NCBI RefSeq assembly: GCF_016031635.1
Contig: NZ_JACEGD010000019.1
Coordinates: forward strand, 62,001-126,000
Direction of reading: 5' to 3'
DNA length: 64,000 nucleotides
Origin: Bradyrhizobium diversitatis
Lineage (GTDB): Bacteria; Pseudomonadota; Alphaproteobacteria; Rhizobiales; Xanthobacteraceae
Positions 17,343-26,438 of the stretch are shown here, piece after piece (within the stretch, counting starts at the first letter, position 1; every line of letters begins with the position of its first letter). Made by a program: the position numbers and the translations under genes. The notes beneath the pieces were generated by a model. The model made no database searches. It saw nothing but the letters and a program-made list of their open reading frames with translations, and had not been told where the DNA came from.

Positions 17343-18191
17343 ATGGAGGTCATACTGCTCGGCACCGGTGGCCCGCGCCCGGACCCGCACCGCATGGCGA
17401 CCACCACGCTGATCAGGCTCGGCGACGAGAACATCCTGTTCGACGCCGGCCGCGGCGTCGTGGTGCAGCTCAGCAAGGCCGGCGTGCCGCTCGGCACCAT
17501 CAACACGGTCTTTCTCACGCACCATCACTTCGACCACATCGGCGACCTCTATGATGTGATGCTGAATTCATGGATGCACGGGCGCAAGGACGAGCTGCGC
17601 ATCTATGGTCCGCCGGATACCGAGCGGCTCGTCAGCACGCTGATCACGCAGGTCTACGACAAGGACATCATTTGGCGGGATAAGGGCGAGCCCGCCTTCG
17701 GCGGCTGGAAGCCTGTCGTCGCAACGGACATCGTACCGGGTCCTGTTCTCGACACCGGCCGCTGGAAGATCAGCGCCGAGCCGGTCTCACACGGCGATGG
17801 CCTCGACATGCCACCGGCCTTCCTCGCGCGCTGGATGTGTCTCGGCTACCGCTTCGAAGCGGAGGGCAAGGTCATTGCGATTTCCGGCGATACTGTCCCT
17901 TGCCCCGGTCTCGAGCGGCTGGCCGAGGGCGCCGACCTGCTCGTCCAGTGCTGCTTCCTCGCAACGCCCGAGATCAACAACGAGCACCTCCGCCGCCTTG
18001 CGAAATACACGATCGCCTGTGGTGACACGGTCGGCAAGGTCGCGGCCAAGGCCGGCGTCAGGAAGCTCGCGCTGACCCATCACCGGCCGCGCACCGACGA
18101 CACCATGCTGAAGGCGCTGCTTGACGATGTGCGGCGGGACTATTCAGGGCCGGTCGTGCTCGGCGAGGATCTCACGCGGATCGAGGTCTGA
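17343..18191 (+). CDS. metallo-beta-lactamase-fold hydrolase
   Basis: A 282-residue cytoplasmic protein with the zinc motif HHHFDH (about residue 60), preceded by NILFDAGRGVV and followed by SGDTVP and LALTHHRP, which supply further metal ligands. The pattern resembles RNase Z and arylsulfatase-type branches of the fold, but nothing fixes the substrate. The start at 17343 has GGAGG about ten bases upstream; an earlier open frame overlapping the transglycosylase gene is not used. It is convergent with the aldose epimerase-like gene. Confidence 0.88.
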   Translation: MEVILLGTGGPRPDPHRMATTTLIRLGDENILFDAGRGVVVQLSKAGVPLGTINTVFLTHHHFDHIGDLYDVMLNSWMHGRKDELRIYGPPDTERLVSTLITQVYDKDIIWRDKGEPAFGGWKPVVATDIVPGPVLDTGRWKISAEPVSHGDGLDMPPAFLARWMCLGYRFEAEGKVIAISGDTVPCPGLERLAEGADLLVQCCFLATPEINNEHLRRLAKYTIACGDTVGKVAAKAGVRKLALTHHRPRTDDTMLKALLDDVRRDYSGPVVLGEDLTRIEV

Positions 18192-18210
18192 GACCATCGG
18201 CCGTCCGGCC

Positions 18211-19101
18211 TCAGGACAATCCGACCTCGATCCGGAACGACAGCTGCTCTTGCGCCTCAGGCGCAATGTGCATCAGGCCCGGCTTGTCGGTGAACTCGCC
18301 GTCGAAGCCGGCGGGACTGGCATGGCCGCGCCACGGCTCGATGCAGAGGAACGGAGCACCTGACGGTTTCGACCAGACGCCGAGCTCGCGGAAGCCGCGC
18401 CAGGACATTTCCAGCCACGGCCCGGTCGATGCGCCCTGCCCCGCGGCATAGCGGACCGAAGTGCTCTCGATCCGGTCGAAGATGATGGCGTCGTCGGTGA
18501 ACAGGGAGTCGGACAAAGGAAGCGAGTTGCCCTTGACCGGGCTCGGCTCCGCTGCCGGCCGCAGCAGCCCACCATCGAGACGGCGGACGGGAGACGACTC
18601 CGCGCGCGCGAAAGTCAGCGCATAGCTCTCCTTTGCCAGACCGGGCTGGAGCGGCCAATTGAAGGCGGGATGACCACCAAGCGACGCGGGCAATGTCTCC
18701 TTGCCGGTGTTGGCAATCGTGAACGTCAGGTCGAGGCCGGTGTCATCGATGGCATAGGCAGCCGTGAGCCGGAACGCGAACGGATAGAGCGCGCGCGTCG
18801 CCTCGCTGTCATGGAGCACCAGGGTGCAGCGGCTCTCGCCGCGTTCCGCCCACGCAAAGCGGCTGTCGCGGGCAAAGCCGTGCTGGGTCATCCGATACGT
18901 CTTGCCCCGGTGCCGCAATTCGTCGTTGGCGAGGCGCCCGACGATCGGAAACAGCAGCGGCGCGTGGCGCGGCCATTCCGGCCCCGCCTGCCAAACGAAT
19001 TCGATGCCGCTGTCGTCCTTCAGCGAGCACAGCTCGGCACCGTGCGCCTTGATGGTTGCCGTCAGGGAGCCGCTGCGGAGAGAATAGGTATCGTCACTCA
19101 T
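18211..19101 (-). CDS. aldose 1-epimerase family protein
   Basis: A 296-residue sugar mutarotase-like beta-sandwich protein of the LacX branch, expected to interconvert alpha and beta anomers of a sugar or sugar phosphate. Conserved positions are visible in MTQHGFARD (His near residue 80), GGHPAFNWP (His near 150) and FLCIEPWRG (catalytic Glu near 250). ATG 19101 begins the MSDDTYSLRSG start typical of the family; an in-frame ATG 51 bases upstream adds only unconserved sequence. It stands next to the EPS region and could act on sugars but is not specific to it. Confidence 0.88.
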   Translation of the reverse strand: MSDDTYSLRSGSLTATIKAHGAELCSLKDDSGIEFVWQAGPEWPRHAPLLFPIVGRLANDELRHRGKTYRMTQHGFARDSRFAWAERGESRCTLVLHDSEATRALYPFAFRLTAAYAIDDTGLDLTFTIANTGKETLPASLGGHPAFNWPLQPGLAKESYALTFARAESSPVRRLDGGLLRPAAEPSPVKGNSLPLSDSLFTDDAIIFDRIESTSVRYAAGQGASTGPWLEMSWRGFRELGVWSKPSGAPFLCIEPWRGHASPAGFDGEFTDKPGLMHIAPEAQEQLSFRIEVGLS

Positions 19102-19286
19102 GCCCGGACGTCTACACCCCCAACCCACCCGCAGCAAGGCAGGGCCGATCATGCAACTCGAGCGTTTTGGCGCCGATCGAGCGCTGCGTCATATTTCCGT
19201 ACCCAACGATTGCTCTGTTGGTTCAATCACCGTCTGTCTCCCCGAGGCCGATCCGACCTGAAGCCGATGAAATCCATGGTAGCCAA

Positions 19287-20390
19287 TTGAAGTTCTTCAT
19301 CAACGGCCGCTTTCTGTCGCAAAAGCTCACCGGCGTTCAGCGTTATGCCGCTGAAATGGTCAAGGCGATCGACGTGCTGCTGGCGTCGGAGCAGACTCCT
19401 GCCTCGCTGCGCAACGCCGAGTGGCAGTTGCTGACGCCAGCGGATGCAAGCGAGACCCTTCAACTCGATCGAATCAAGCTTCGCGCCGTCGGCCGGTTGC
19501 ATGGGCACGCTTGGGATCAGATCGATCTCGCTCGCGCCGCGGCCGGAGGCCGCTTGATCAGTCTGGCCAATTCCGGCCCCGTCTTCCATCGCGACCACAT
19601 TGTCGTGCTCCACGACGCCCAGGTCTTTCGCAGACCCGACTTCTTCAACTGGCGCTACTTGACCGTTCATCGAACGATGGGGCGGCTGCTCGCCCGCCAC
19701 GCAGCCATCGCGACGGTGTCGGCATTTTCCCGCAGAGAACTTGCCGAGGTGCTGAATCTATCGGCACCGAACATTCCCGTCTTCCCCAACAGCGCCGAAC
19801 ACTTCGCCGCCACGAAGCCCGACCCCGGCATCCTTGCGCGACTGGGCATTCAACCGCAGAAATTCTTCCTGTTCGTGGGCTCGAAGACCAAGAACAAGAA
19901 TCTCTCCGTTGCGATTCGCGCCGTCCAATTGCTCGACCGGGCCGACGTTCCACTGGTCATCGTCGGAGGCGATAACAGCAAGGTCTTTCAGGACAATTCG
20001 GGCGAAGGGGTTTCCGGCCTGTTGCTTGCCGGGCGTCTGACGGACGGCGAGATTGCAGCTCTCTATGCGCATGCATCGGCATTCGTGTTTCCCTCGCTCT
20101 ACGAGGGGTTCGGCGTACCGCCGCTCGAGGCCATGATCTTCGGCTGTCCGGTCATCGCCTCGACGGCTGACGCCGTCGTGGAGACGTGCGGTGACGCGGC
20201 TGCGTATTTTCGCGCCACCGATGCCGACGCGCTGAAGCAGCTGATGCTCGAAAGACTGGCAATCGGCGCGATCTCGGACCAGGAACGCATGCGGCAGCAG
20301 GATCGCCTTGCCTTCTATTCGTGGAAGAAGTCGGCGAAGGCGCTGCTCGATCACCTCGAACGACCGGCGCACATCGCCAGCGCTGCCTGA
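19287..20390 (+). CDS. GT4-type glycosyltransferase
   Basis: Transfers a sugar from a nucleotide donor during polysaccharide assembly at the inner-membrane face. About 367 residues. The C-terminal Rossmann half has FFLFVGSKTKNKNLSVAIRA (donor binding) and the E-x7-E element FPSLYEGFGVPPLEAMIFG. The only start that fits the family N-terminus (KFFINGRFLSQKLTGVQRYA) is TTG at 19287; no ATG or GTG is available in frame downstream of the last stop before it that would preserve this. That TTG overlaps the stop of a 7-codon ORF (19266-19290). It is the first gene of a run of five on the plus strand. Confidence 0.88.
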   Translation: MKFFINGRFLSQKLTGVQRYAAEMVKAIDVLLASEQTPASLRNAEWQLLTPADASETLQLDRIKLRAVGRLHGHAWDQIDLARAAAGGRLISLANSGPVFHRDHIVVLHDAQVFRRPDFFNWRYLTVHRTMGRLLARHAAIATVSAFSRRELAEVLNLSAPNIPVFPNSAEHFAATKPDPGILARLGIQPQKFFLFVGSKTKNKNLSVAIRAVQLLDRADVPLVIVGGDNSKVFQDNSGEGVSGLLLAGRLTDGEIAALYAHASAFVFPSLYEGFGVPPLEAMIFGCPVIASTADAVVETCGDAAAYFRATDADALKQLMLERLAIGAISDQERMRQQDRLAFYSWKKSAKALLDHLERPAHIASAA

Positions 20391-20591
20391 AGCTCGGCGC
20401 AGCTCGCCTATTGCGCGCAATGGTTCTTGCACAAACCATTTGCAACTCGCGGCTCCCCTGCACAGTTCCATGAGAAATTTTTTTCGCTCTTGCAGCTATC
20501 GCGGCGCAACAACACCACATCGCTGCCCCAATATCGCTACGGATTCGAGGAACTGTTCCGCCAGCAGTGAAGCTCAGAACGAGGATGCACG

Positions 20592-21764
20592 ATGCCCGGC
20601 TCTCCGACGCAGCCTTATGCAAGACAGACGATGAAGGTGCTGCACGTCGCCGAGACGATTCGTGGCGGGATTGCGAGCTACCTGAATGAGTTACATCCGC
20701 AGCAACAGGCGAGCTTCGGCGCCGAGAACGTGCACTATGTCGTTCCCTCGGATCATCGAGGCGATCTCGCCGCCGTCGATGACAAACAGATTACGACGTT
20801 CGAGCGATCCGGCCGCAGCATCGCCGGGCTATTGCAGATGCTGCGCGCAAGCATGCAGGCGCTGGATGCCTTCAGACCGGACGTGGTGCACCTGCATTCC
20901 TCGTTTGCCGGCCTCGTGCTCCGGCCCGCGCTGGCGGCCCGCTCGGACGGACCGCGCGTCGTCTATTGTCCGCACGGCTGGGCGTTTTCGCGTGAGACCG
21001 GCCGCCTCAGTCATGTGGTGACAAAGGCGGCGGAGAACCTTCTCGCGCGCACGTCGGACCGGATCATCTGCATCTCCGTCGACGAGTTCAACGAGGCGGT
21101 CCGCGCCGGAATTCCCGCCGACCGCCTCACCGTCGTCCACAATGGCATCTCGAAGAGCCGCACGCTGCAGCCCGTTGCGGCGGAATGGACTTCCAAGAAG
21201 GTCAAGGTCCTCTTCATTGGTCGTCTGGACCGGCAGAAGGGCTTTGATCTCCTGATCGAAGCAGCTCGCTCGCTCGAGGATGTCCTCGACGTCCGCATGA
21301 TCGGCGCCTCCGTCGTCAACAAATATGAAGGCCCGACCGTCCCTTCCAACGTATCCCTGCTGGGCTGGCTGGACCGCCCAACCATCGAGACCCAGCTCGA
21401 GGCCGCCGACCTCGTCGTGATCCCGTCACGATGGGAAGCCTTTGGCCTCGTTGCCCTGGAGGCGATGCGCGCAGCCAAGCCCATTCTGGCGTTCCGCAGC
21501 GGCGCATTGCCCGAGATCGTCGTCGATGGCGTCACCGGCGTGCTGTGCGAGCCGGTCGCCGTCCAGCCGCTGGTCGACGGTTTCCGGCGAGCACTGGATC
21601 TCGATCTCAAGGTGCTCGGGCAGCGCGGCTACGACCGCTTCAAGCAGCTGTATGACGTTCAGAAGACGCATGGACAATTGCAGCAGGTCTATGCCGAGCT
21701 GCTTCAGGACGACCGGACACCGGTCGCAACGAAGGCGGGGCTGCAATCGGATCTCTCAAAGTGA
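20592..21764 (+). CDS. GT4-type glycosyltransferase
   Basis: A 390-residue retaining glycosyltransferase. The N-terminal acceptor half has VAETIRGGIASYLNEL with the GG loop, and the C-terminal half KVLFIGRLDRQKGFDLLIEA and VIPSRWEAFGLVALEAMRA with the E-x7-E motif. The ATG at 20592 has GAGG seven bases upstream; an alternative ATG at 20631 would begin at the conserved MKVLHVAE. The 200-base gap before it is AT-richer and includes TTCTTGCAC and GCGGCGCAA motifs like those in other EPS promoter regions here, so a separate promoter is possible. Acceptor and sugar unknown. Confidence 0.9.
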   Translation: MPGSPTQPYARQTMKVLHVAETIRGGIASYLNELHPQQQASFGAENVHYVVPSDHRGDLAAVDDKQITTFERSGRSIAGLLQMLRASMQALDAFRPDVVHLHSSFAGLVLRPALAARSDGPRVVYCPHGWAFSRETGRLSHVVTKAAENLLARTSDRIICISVDEFNEAVRAGIPADRLTVVHNGISKSRTLQPVAAEWTSKKVKVLFIGRLDRQKGFDLLIEAARSLEDVLDVRMIGASVVNKYEGPTVPSNVSLLGWLDRPTIETQLEAADLVVIPSRWEAFGLVALEAMRAAKPILAFRSGALPEIVVDGVTGVLCEPVAVQPLVDGFRRALDLDLKVLGQRGYDRFKQLYDVQKTHGQLQQVYAELLQDDRTPVATKAGLQSDLSK

Positions 21765-21873
21765 CGAACAGCATGCACGCTTGCCCGCGCAGATGCCGGA
21801 GATCGCGATGGCGATCCACCGAGCCCGGTCTGGTGTCGTCGCCGGTGTATCGCGCGTGGGCATGACCTAGACC

Positions 21874-23205
21874 ATGACACACCCACGCACCTTGATTCGC
21901 GACAGTGTCCGCCTCGCGGGCTTCATCTCGTCCATTCTGCTGTCGGTGCCGGCCTGCGCTCAGCACGCTCAACCGCTCGATGCCCGATTCCTGCTGGGTG
22001 TCGGCACCCATCAGGGGCTGGGCGGGCCGGTGAGCGCGCGCGGGTACGTACCCGCAGAGAACGTCGCCCAGATCAAGCAACTCGGCCTCAATTCCTTCCG
22101 CGACGACTTCCCCTGGTCCGAGTTCGAAACGGCAGGACGCCGGATGGGCTTCACGCCCATACTCGGCAGGCTGGAGGCGCAGGTGAGGTCCGGCGTCGCG
22201 CGCCCGCTCCTGATCCTTGCGTTCGGCCATCATCTCGTTCCGAATTCCTCGCCACCGACGACCGACGAAGCCCGGCAGCGATTCGCCGATTATGCTGCGG
22301 CCGCGGCGCAATCGGTCGTGGCGCAACACCCGCTGTTCGAGCTCTGGAACGAATGGAACCTGGCGGCAAAGAAAGATGCCGCGTTCTCACCCGAAAACTA
22401 TCTGGCGCTCGCGGAGGCCGCACGCCCGGCGGTGAAGCGGGTCGCGCCGAATGCGCCTTTCCTGGTCGGGGCGCTCGGCGACGATCCGGGCTGGACATGG
22501 ACGGAGAAGATGCTGCGAACCGGCGTTCTCCAGTACGCGGACGGCGCTTCGATCCATCTCTACAATTTCTGCATGGGCCCAAGCAAACGCACCTCCGCCG
22601 AGATCATCGATCGGCTCACCGCGTTCCATCGGCTCGTGAGTCAGGCGAGCGGAAACGCCGACTTCCCGATCTATGTCACCGAGACCGGCTGGACCACGGC
22701 CACCAACAAATGCGGCGTCAGCGAACAGGCCCAGGCCGACAATACGGCACAGCTCATCCTGTGGGCGTCGACCGCGGCACGCTGGCTCAAGGGCATGTGG
22801 CTTTATGAGCTCAAGGACAGCGGCAGGAATCCATCGGAGCTGGAGGACAATTTCGGCCTCTACCGTTTCGACAATTCGCCCAAACCCGTCGCCTGTGCGG
22901 CCCAGGGCGCCTGGGCTTTCATTCGCTCCAGCCTGAGTGCCGAGCGACGAGAACTCGCCAGCGGCGTCGTGTCGATCAATGCGTCAACGGCTTCCGGCGG
23001 CAGAATTGCAGTCTGGTCCGAGGCCCCGGACCGACGTTACGAAATCCGGCTCAAGGACGATCAGGAAGGAGCAACCTTTGCGATGCCGTGCGATTCGGCG
23101 GCAAGACCGGCGTCCAGGGCCTGGATTCCGGTTTCGAGCACACCGGTTCTTATTGCAGTCAACAACGGTGCCATTCCCGCCCTGGAGATCCGGCCGGCGC
23201 GGTAG
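21874..23205 (+). CDS. secreted GH39/PslG-like glycoside hydrolase
   Basis: A 443-residue exported protein with a Sec signal (FISSILLSVPACAQ) and a clan GH-A (beta/alpha)8 catalytic domain. The acid/base Glu is E160 in FELWNEWN and the nucleophile E270 in VTETGW, as in PslG of the Psl polysaccharide cluster. About 90 C-terminal residues form a beta-rich module. It most likely trims or releases periplasmic polysaccharide made by the neighbouring enzymes. Its catalytic domain resembles the N-terminal domain of the giant protein at 26439, including a shared NFGLYRFD/NFGLFNSD segment. It lies inside a glycosyltransferase run on the same strand. Confidence 0.85.
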   Translation: MTHPRTLIRDSVRLAGFISSILLSVPACAQHAQPLDARFLLGVGTHQGLGGPVSARGYVPAENVAQIKQLGLNSFRDDFPWSEFETAGRRMGFTPILGRLEAQVRSGVARPLLILAFGHHLVPNSSPPTTDEARQRFADYAAAAAQSVVAQHPLFELWNEWNLAAKKDAAFSPENYLALAEAARPAVKRVAPNAPFLVGALGDDPGWTWTEKMLRTGVLQYADGASIHLYNFCMGPSKRTSAEIIDRLTAFHRLVSQASGNADFPIYVTETGWTTATNKCGVSEQAQADNTAQLILWASTAARWLKGMWLYELKDSGRNPSELEDNFGLYRFDNSPKPVACAAQGAWAFIRSSLSAERRELASGVVSINASTASGGRIAVWSEAPDRRYEIRLKDDQEGATFAMPCDSAARPASRAWIPVSSTPVLIAVNNGAIPALEIRPAR

Positions 23206-23235
23206 GCGTGAATTTGCAAAACACGAGGTTACGCG

Positions 23236-24510
23236 ATGAAAGTTCTTTTGACGTCCACGCTTTATCCGACACCTCAGGCACCAAAGATCGTTGGCGGTGC
23301 AGAGGTCTTCGCCCGACGTTTCGCCGAAGGCCTGGTGCAGCGCGGAGACGAGGTCGAGGTGATACGGGCCGCACCGGCACCCCACCAGGCTCGCGAATCC
23401 TGCAACGGCATCGACATCTATTCCGCGCCGGTGCAAAACATCTATCTGCCTTTCACCGAACAGAAGAACATCGCGCTGCGCAGCATCTGGCACGCGGTCG
23501 ACGATTGGCAGATGCAGGCGCCCCTGATCGCGGAACGAGTCCGGGCCTTCAAGCCGGACGTCCTGCACTCCAACAATTTGTCGGGTCTCACCACCGCGAT
23601 CTGGCGCGTTGCCGCCCAGCTCGGCGTCCCGGTGCTCCATACGCTTCACGACTATTATCTGACCTGTCCGCGCTGCTCGCGTTTCGACAAGGGACGGTCT
23701 TGCGAGCGCACTTGCACGAGCTGCGGAATCCTGAGCTATCATCGCAAGCGCGCCACGCATTGGCTCAGTGCCGTGGTCGGCGTGAGCGAGCGCGTTCTGT
23801 CCATTCATACGGACATGGGCATGTTCACCGAGACGCCGATCCGTACCGTGATCCGCAACGCCTCGACCGAGCCGCCACGTGAGCCCTATCCTCGTCCGAT
23901 CTGCACCACTGAAGTGACGTTCGGGTTCATAGGCCGCCTCACGGAGGAAAAGGGCATCGACAACCTCATGCGCGCTCTTGCTCTGCTGCCCCGCGATCGC
24001 ATCCGCATGATGATCGCCGGCCGGGTCAGCGACGAGGAGCAGGGACGCCTCCGGGGCCTCTCGCGGGATGCGCGAATAGAGTTCATGGGCTTCGTGGCGC
24101 CGGACGATTTCTACAGGCAGGTCGATGTCGTGGTCGCGCCATCCATCTGGCACGACCCGGGTCCACTCGTCGTCGCAGACGCCAAGGCGGCTGGCAGGCC
24201 GCTGCTCGGAACGCCCTTTGGCGGCATGCCCGAGGTCATCGAGCACGGCGTGACGGGCTGGCTGACCGAAGCCGATCCGCAATCCCTGGCCGACAGCATG
24301 CTCGCAATCGCGGCGGATCCGCACAAGATCGACGAGATCAGCCGGCGCCTCATTGCGGATACCAACAAATGGGTATTTGCCGACGTGCTGTCGTCATACA
24401 AGAACCTGTATGAGCAATTGCGCGAACAACGGATGTCGCGCATGCGCGCAGCAACGGCCGAGGCGCCGCTGGGACGGACCGTCGGCAAGGAGCGCCTCAT
24501 TCCGAGATGA
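23236..24510 (+). CDS. GT4-type glycosyltransferase
   Basis: A 424-residue glycosyltransferase starting MKVLLTSTLYPTP with the donor/acceptor loop VGGAEVFARRFAEGL. The C-terminal half has VTFGFIGRLTEEKGIDNLM and APSIWHDPGPLVVADAKAAG, a variant of the E-x7-E region in which the first acidic residue is Asp. An unusual insert with CPRCSRFDKGRSCERTCTSCG (four to five Cys, about residues 155-175) is common in one GT4 subgroup and may bind metal. It overlaps the following flippase gene by four bases (ATGA), so the two are translationally coupled. Confidence 0.9.
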   Translation: MKVLLTSTLYPTPQAPKIVGGAEVFARRFAEGLVQRGDEVEVIRAAPAPHQARESCNGIDIYSAPVQNIYLPFTEQKNIALRSIWHAVDDWQMQAPLIAERVRAFKPDVLHSNNLSGLTTAIWRVAAQLGVPVLHTLHDYYLTCPRCSRFDKGRSCERTCTSCGILSYHRKRATHWLSAVVGVSERVLSIHTDMGMFTETPIRTVIRNASTEPPREPYPRPICTTEVTFGFIGRLTEEKGIDNLMRALALLPRDRIRMMIAGRVSDEEQGRLRGLSRDARIEFMGFVAPDDFYRQVDVVVAPSIWHDPGPLVVADAKAAGRPLLGTPFGGMPEVIEHGVTGWLTEADPQSLADSMLAIAADPHKIDEISRRLIADTNKWVFADVLSSYKNLYEQLREQRMSRMRAATAEAPLGRTVGKERLIPR

Positions 24511-25898
24511 CACGCCTCTTGGCGATGGCGGGCTACGTCTATCAAAGCGCCGCGGCGATCATCCTGATCTTCGCGATCAGTCACCTGTTGCCCGCCGCCG
24601 ACTACACCAATTTTTCCCTGGCACTGGCCTCGAGCCAATTGCTCTGCGTCCTGATGTTCGAGTGGCTGCAGCTCGCCGGACTGCGCTTTCTGGCGGCAGC
24701 GAAGGAGAACGAAGCGGCTCGGTTGAGGTGGTCGCTGCTTGTGGCGAGCCTGTCGAGTGCGGGCGCGCTCGTCCTTGTCGGGAGCTGCGCATCCTTGACC
24801 AGCGTGCTCCCGACAGGGATCGTCGCCCTGGGCCTCGGCATATCCGTGCTCCAGGGCTTGACGGATCTCTATTTCCTGTCGGTCCGCCTGTCCGATCGGC
24901 TGGGCATCGCGTCCTTTCTTCTTGCGTTTCGTGCCACCGCCCTTCTGACCGCGGCCGCCGCCGGCGCAGCGATCTCGGGAACGGCCGAAGCGGCGCTGCT
25001 CGGCGTTGCCGCCGGCCACATGCTGGGCCTTCTCGCCGGGCTGGTGGCCTATCGCACTCCCCTGGAGCGCGCTTCGCTGCAAACGATGCTCGCCGACTGG
25101 AAGGATTTCTCCCGCTACGGCATGCTCGCCGCGGGCGCGTCGGTCATCCATCTGTCGGTGCCGGTGCTGCTCCGTGTCATCGTCATCGGCCGGCTGGGTG
25201 CGACGGGGGCTGGCGCCGGATTTTCGATCGCGCTCGACCTGCTGCAACGTCCCTTCTGGGTCCTCAATGCAGCGATCCACACCGTGAACTATCCCGAAGT
25301 GGTCAACGATTTCGAGCACGGGACCGGCACAAAATCCCTGCAATCTGCACGCCGCATGTTCGAGTTCATGATCTGCACGACCCTCGTGCTACTCGGCGGA
25401 TTGGTCGGCTTCATTCCGGATGCCGCGCGCATCCTGGTGCCCCGGGAGAGCCTGGATGGCTTCCTGGCGACGGCGCCGGCGATCGCCGCCTTCTATTTCC
25501 TGCATACCCATTTGCAGGCGACGATAGCCGTTGTCCCCCACCTCGAGAAGCTGGCGACCAGGCTGGTCCTGGTCGCCGCCGGGCAGCTCGCCCTCGTTGT
25601 CGCCCTCTCCCTGGTCGCCGTGTCGGCCGGCCTGTCGCCGCGAGCGGCGGTGGGCTGTGCTTCGCTCGCCACCCTCGCAACGATTCTGGTCGCGCTCGGT
25701 CCTACGCTGCGGTTCGAGGCATTCCCGCGCTGGTCCTTGGTCATGCAGGCGCTGGTGGCCGCGATCCTGATCGGATCGCTCGGTTCGATGCCGACGGAGC
25801 CCGCTGCATGGCTCGCCGGCAAGATCATGATCGCCGCGCTCGCAACGGCGATCATCGCATGGCGCGGGGACTTTCTCATGCTGGCTCGCCGCGGCTGA
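24507..25898 (+). CDS. Wzx-like polysaccharide flippase
   Basis: A 463-residue integral membrane protein with about twelve to fourteen hydrophobic segments and no soluble domain, of the MOP/oligosaccharide-flippase type. It would move undecaprenyl-linked repeat units to the periplasmic face. Its start overlaps the stop of the preceding glycosyltransferase, and it ends the five-gene run that begins at 19287. It is one of three flippase-like proteins in the window. Family assignment rests on topology and context more than on a sharp motif. Confidence 0.82.
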   Translation: MTRLLAMAGYVYQSAAAIILIFAISHLLPAADYTNFSLALASSQLLCVLMFEWLQLAGLRFLAAAKENEAARLRWSLLVASLSSAGALVLVGSCASLTSVLPTGIVALGLGISVLQGLTDLYFLSVRLSDRLGIASFLLAFRATALLTAAAAGAAISGTAEAALLGVAAGHMLGLLAGLVAYRTPLERASLQTMLADWKDFSRYGMLAAGASVIHLSVPVLLRVIVIGRLGATGAGAGFSIALDLLQRPFWVLNAAIHTVNYPEVVNDFEHGTGTKSLQSARRMFEFMICTTLVLLGGLVGFIPDAARILVPRESLDGFLATAPAIAAFYFLHTHLQATIAVVPHLEKLATRLVLVAAGQLALVVALSLVAVSAGLSPRAAVGCASLATLATILVALGPTLRFEAFPRWSLVMQALVAAILIGSLGSMPTEPAAWLAGKIMIAALATAIIAWRGDFLMLARRG

Positions 25899-26438
25899 TT
25901 CGCCGCACCCGCAAGTCTGCCAAATCAGATCCGACATCCGAGACTGAACCGGGCCTCGCTACCAACTCCCGCAGCGGGTGTGTGCACCGTCACGAGCGAC
26001 CACAACCATACCGGGTATATCCTATATTTTAAACGACCATAGAAACGGCATCTGCAAACGTTCTGTGCAGGAAGTTTCACGAAGAGCGGATGACACTCCG
26101 TAGGATTGCGGACGCTGCACAACCCTTTGCCGACATCACGCACTGCAAGCGTGCAGCATCGTTCCCCTTCCCGACTGTCGCATGGATCCAATCGGCATAT
26201 GCTGCGCATACATTCAGCAGTCAGATCGACAAAATTCTTGAAAGCGCCTTCCTCACGCCATCCTGCTCCGGCATCGCAGTCAACGTTCTGCTGCAACAGA
26301 GCGAGTCTGTTCCTGCACAAGGAACACGTTTCGCTCGCTATTTGTAGCTTTGGTTTTTATCTGAAATTCACACTCGCCAGAGAAGCTTGAACGCAAATCC
26401 CTGCGAGCAATTTGGTTCGCGCTGAAATCGAGTGTGCA
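25899..26438. promoter_or_regulatory. 540-base non-coding region before the giant glycosidase gene
   Basis: No convincing gene is seen. The stretch is more AT-rich than flanking genes (for example TATATCCTATATTTTAAA near 26015). It contains several CTGCA-type inverted pieces (CTGCAAGCGTGCAG near 26143-26156) and CTGTTCCTGCAC at 26307-26318, a 12-base sequence repeated at 46440-46451. It probably carries the promoter and regulator sites of the gene at 26439. Confidence 0.5.

Noticed and set aside
18670..19290. 206-codon plus-strand frame opposite the aldose epimerase gene
   Set aside because: Antisense shadow; only its last seven codons (MKSMVAN) were kept as a possible leader, reported as a finding.
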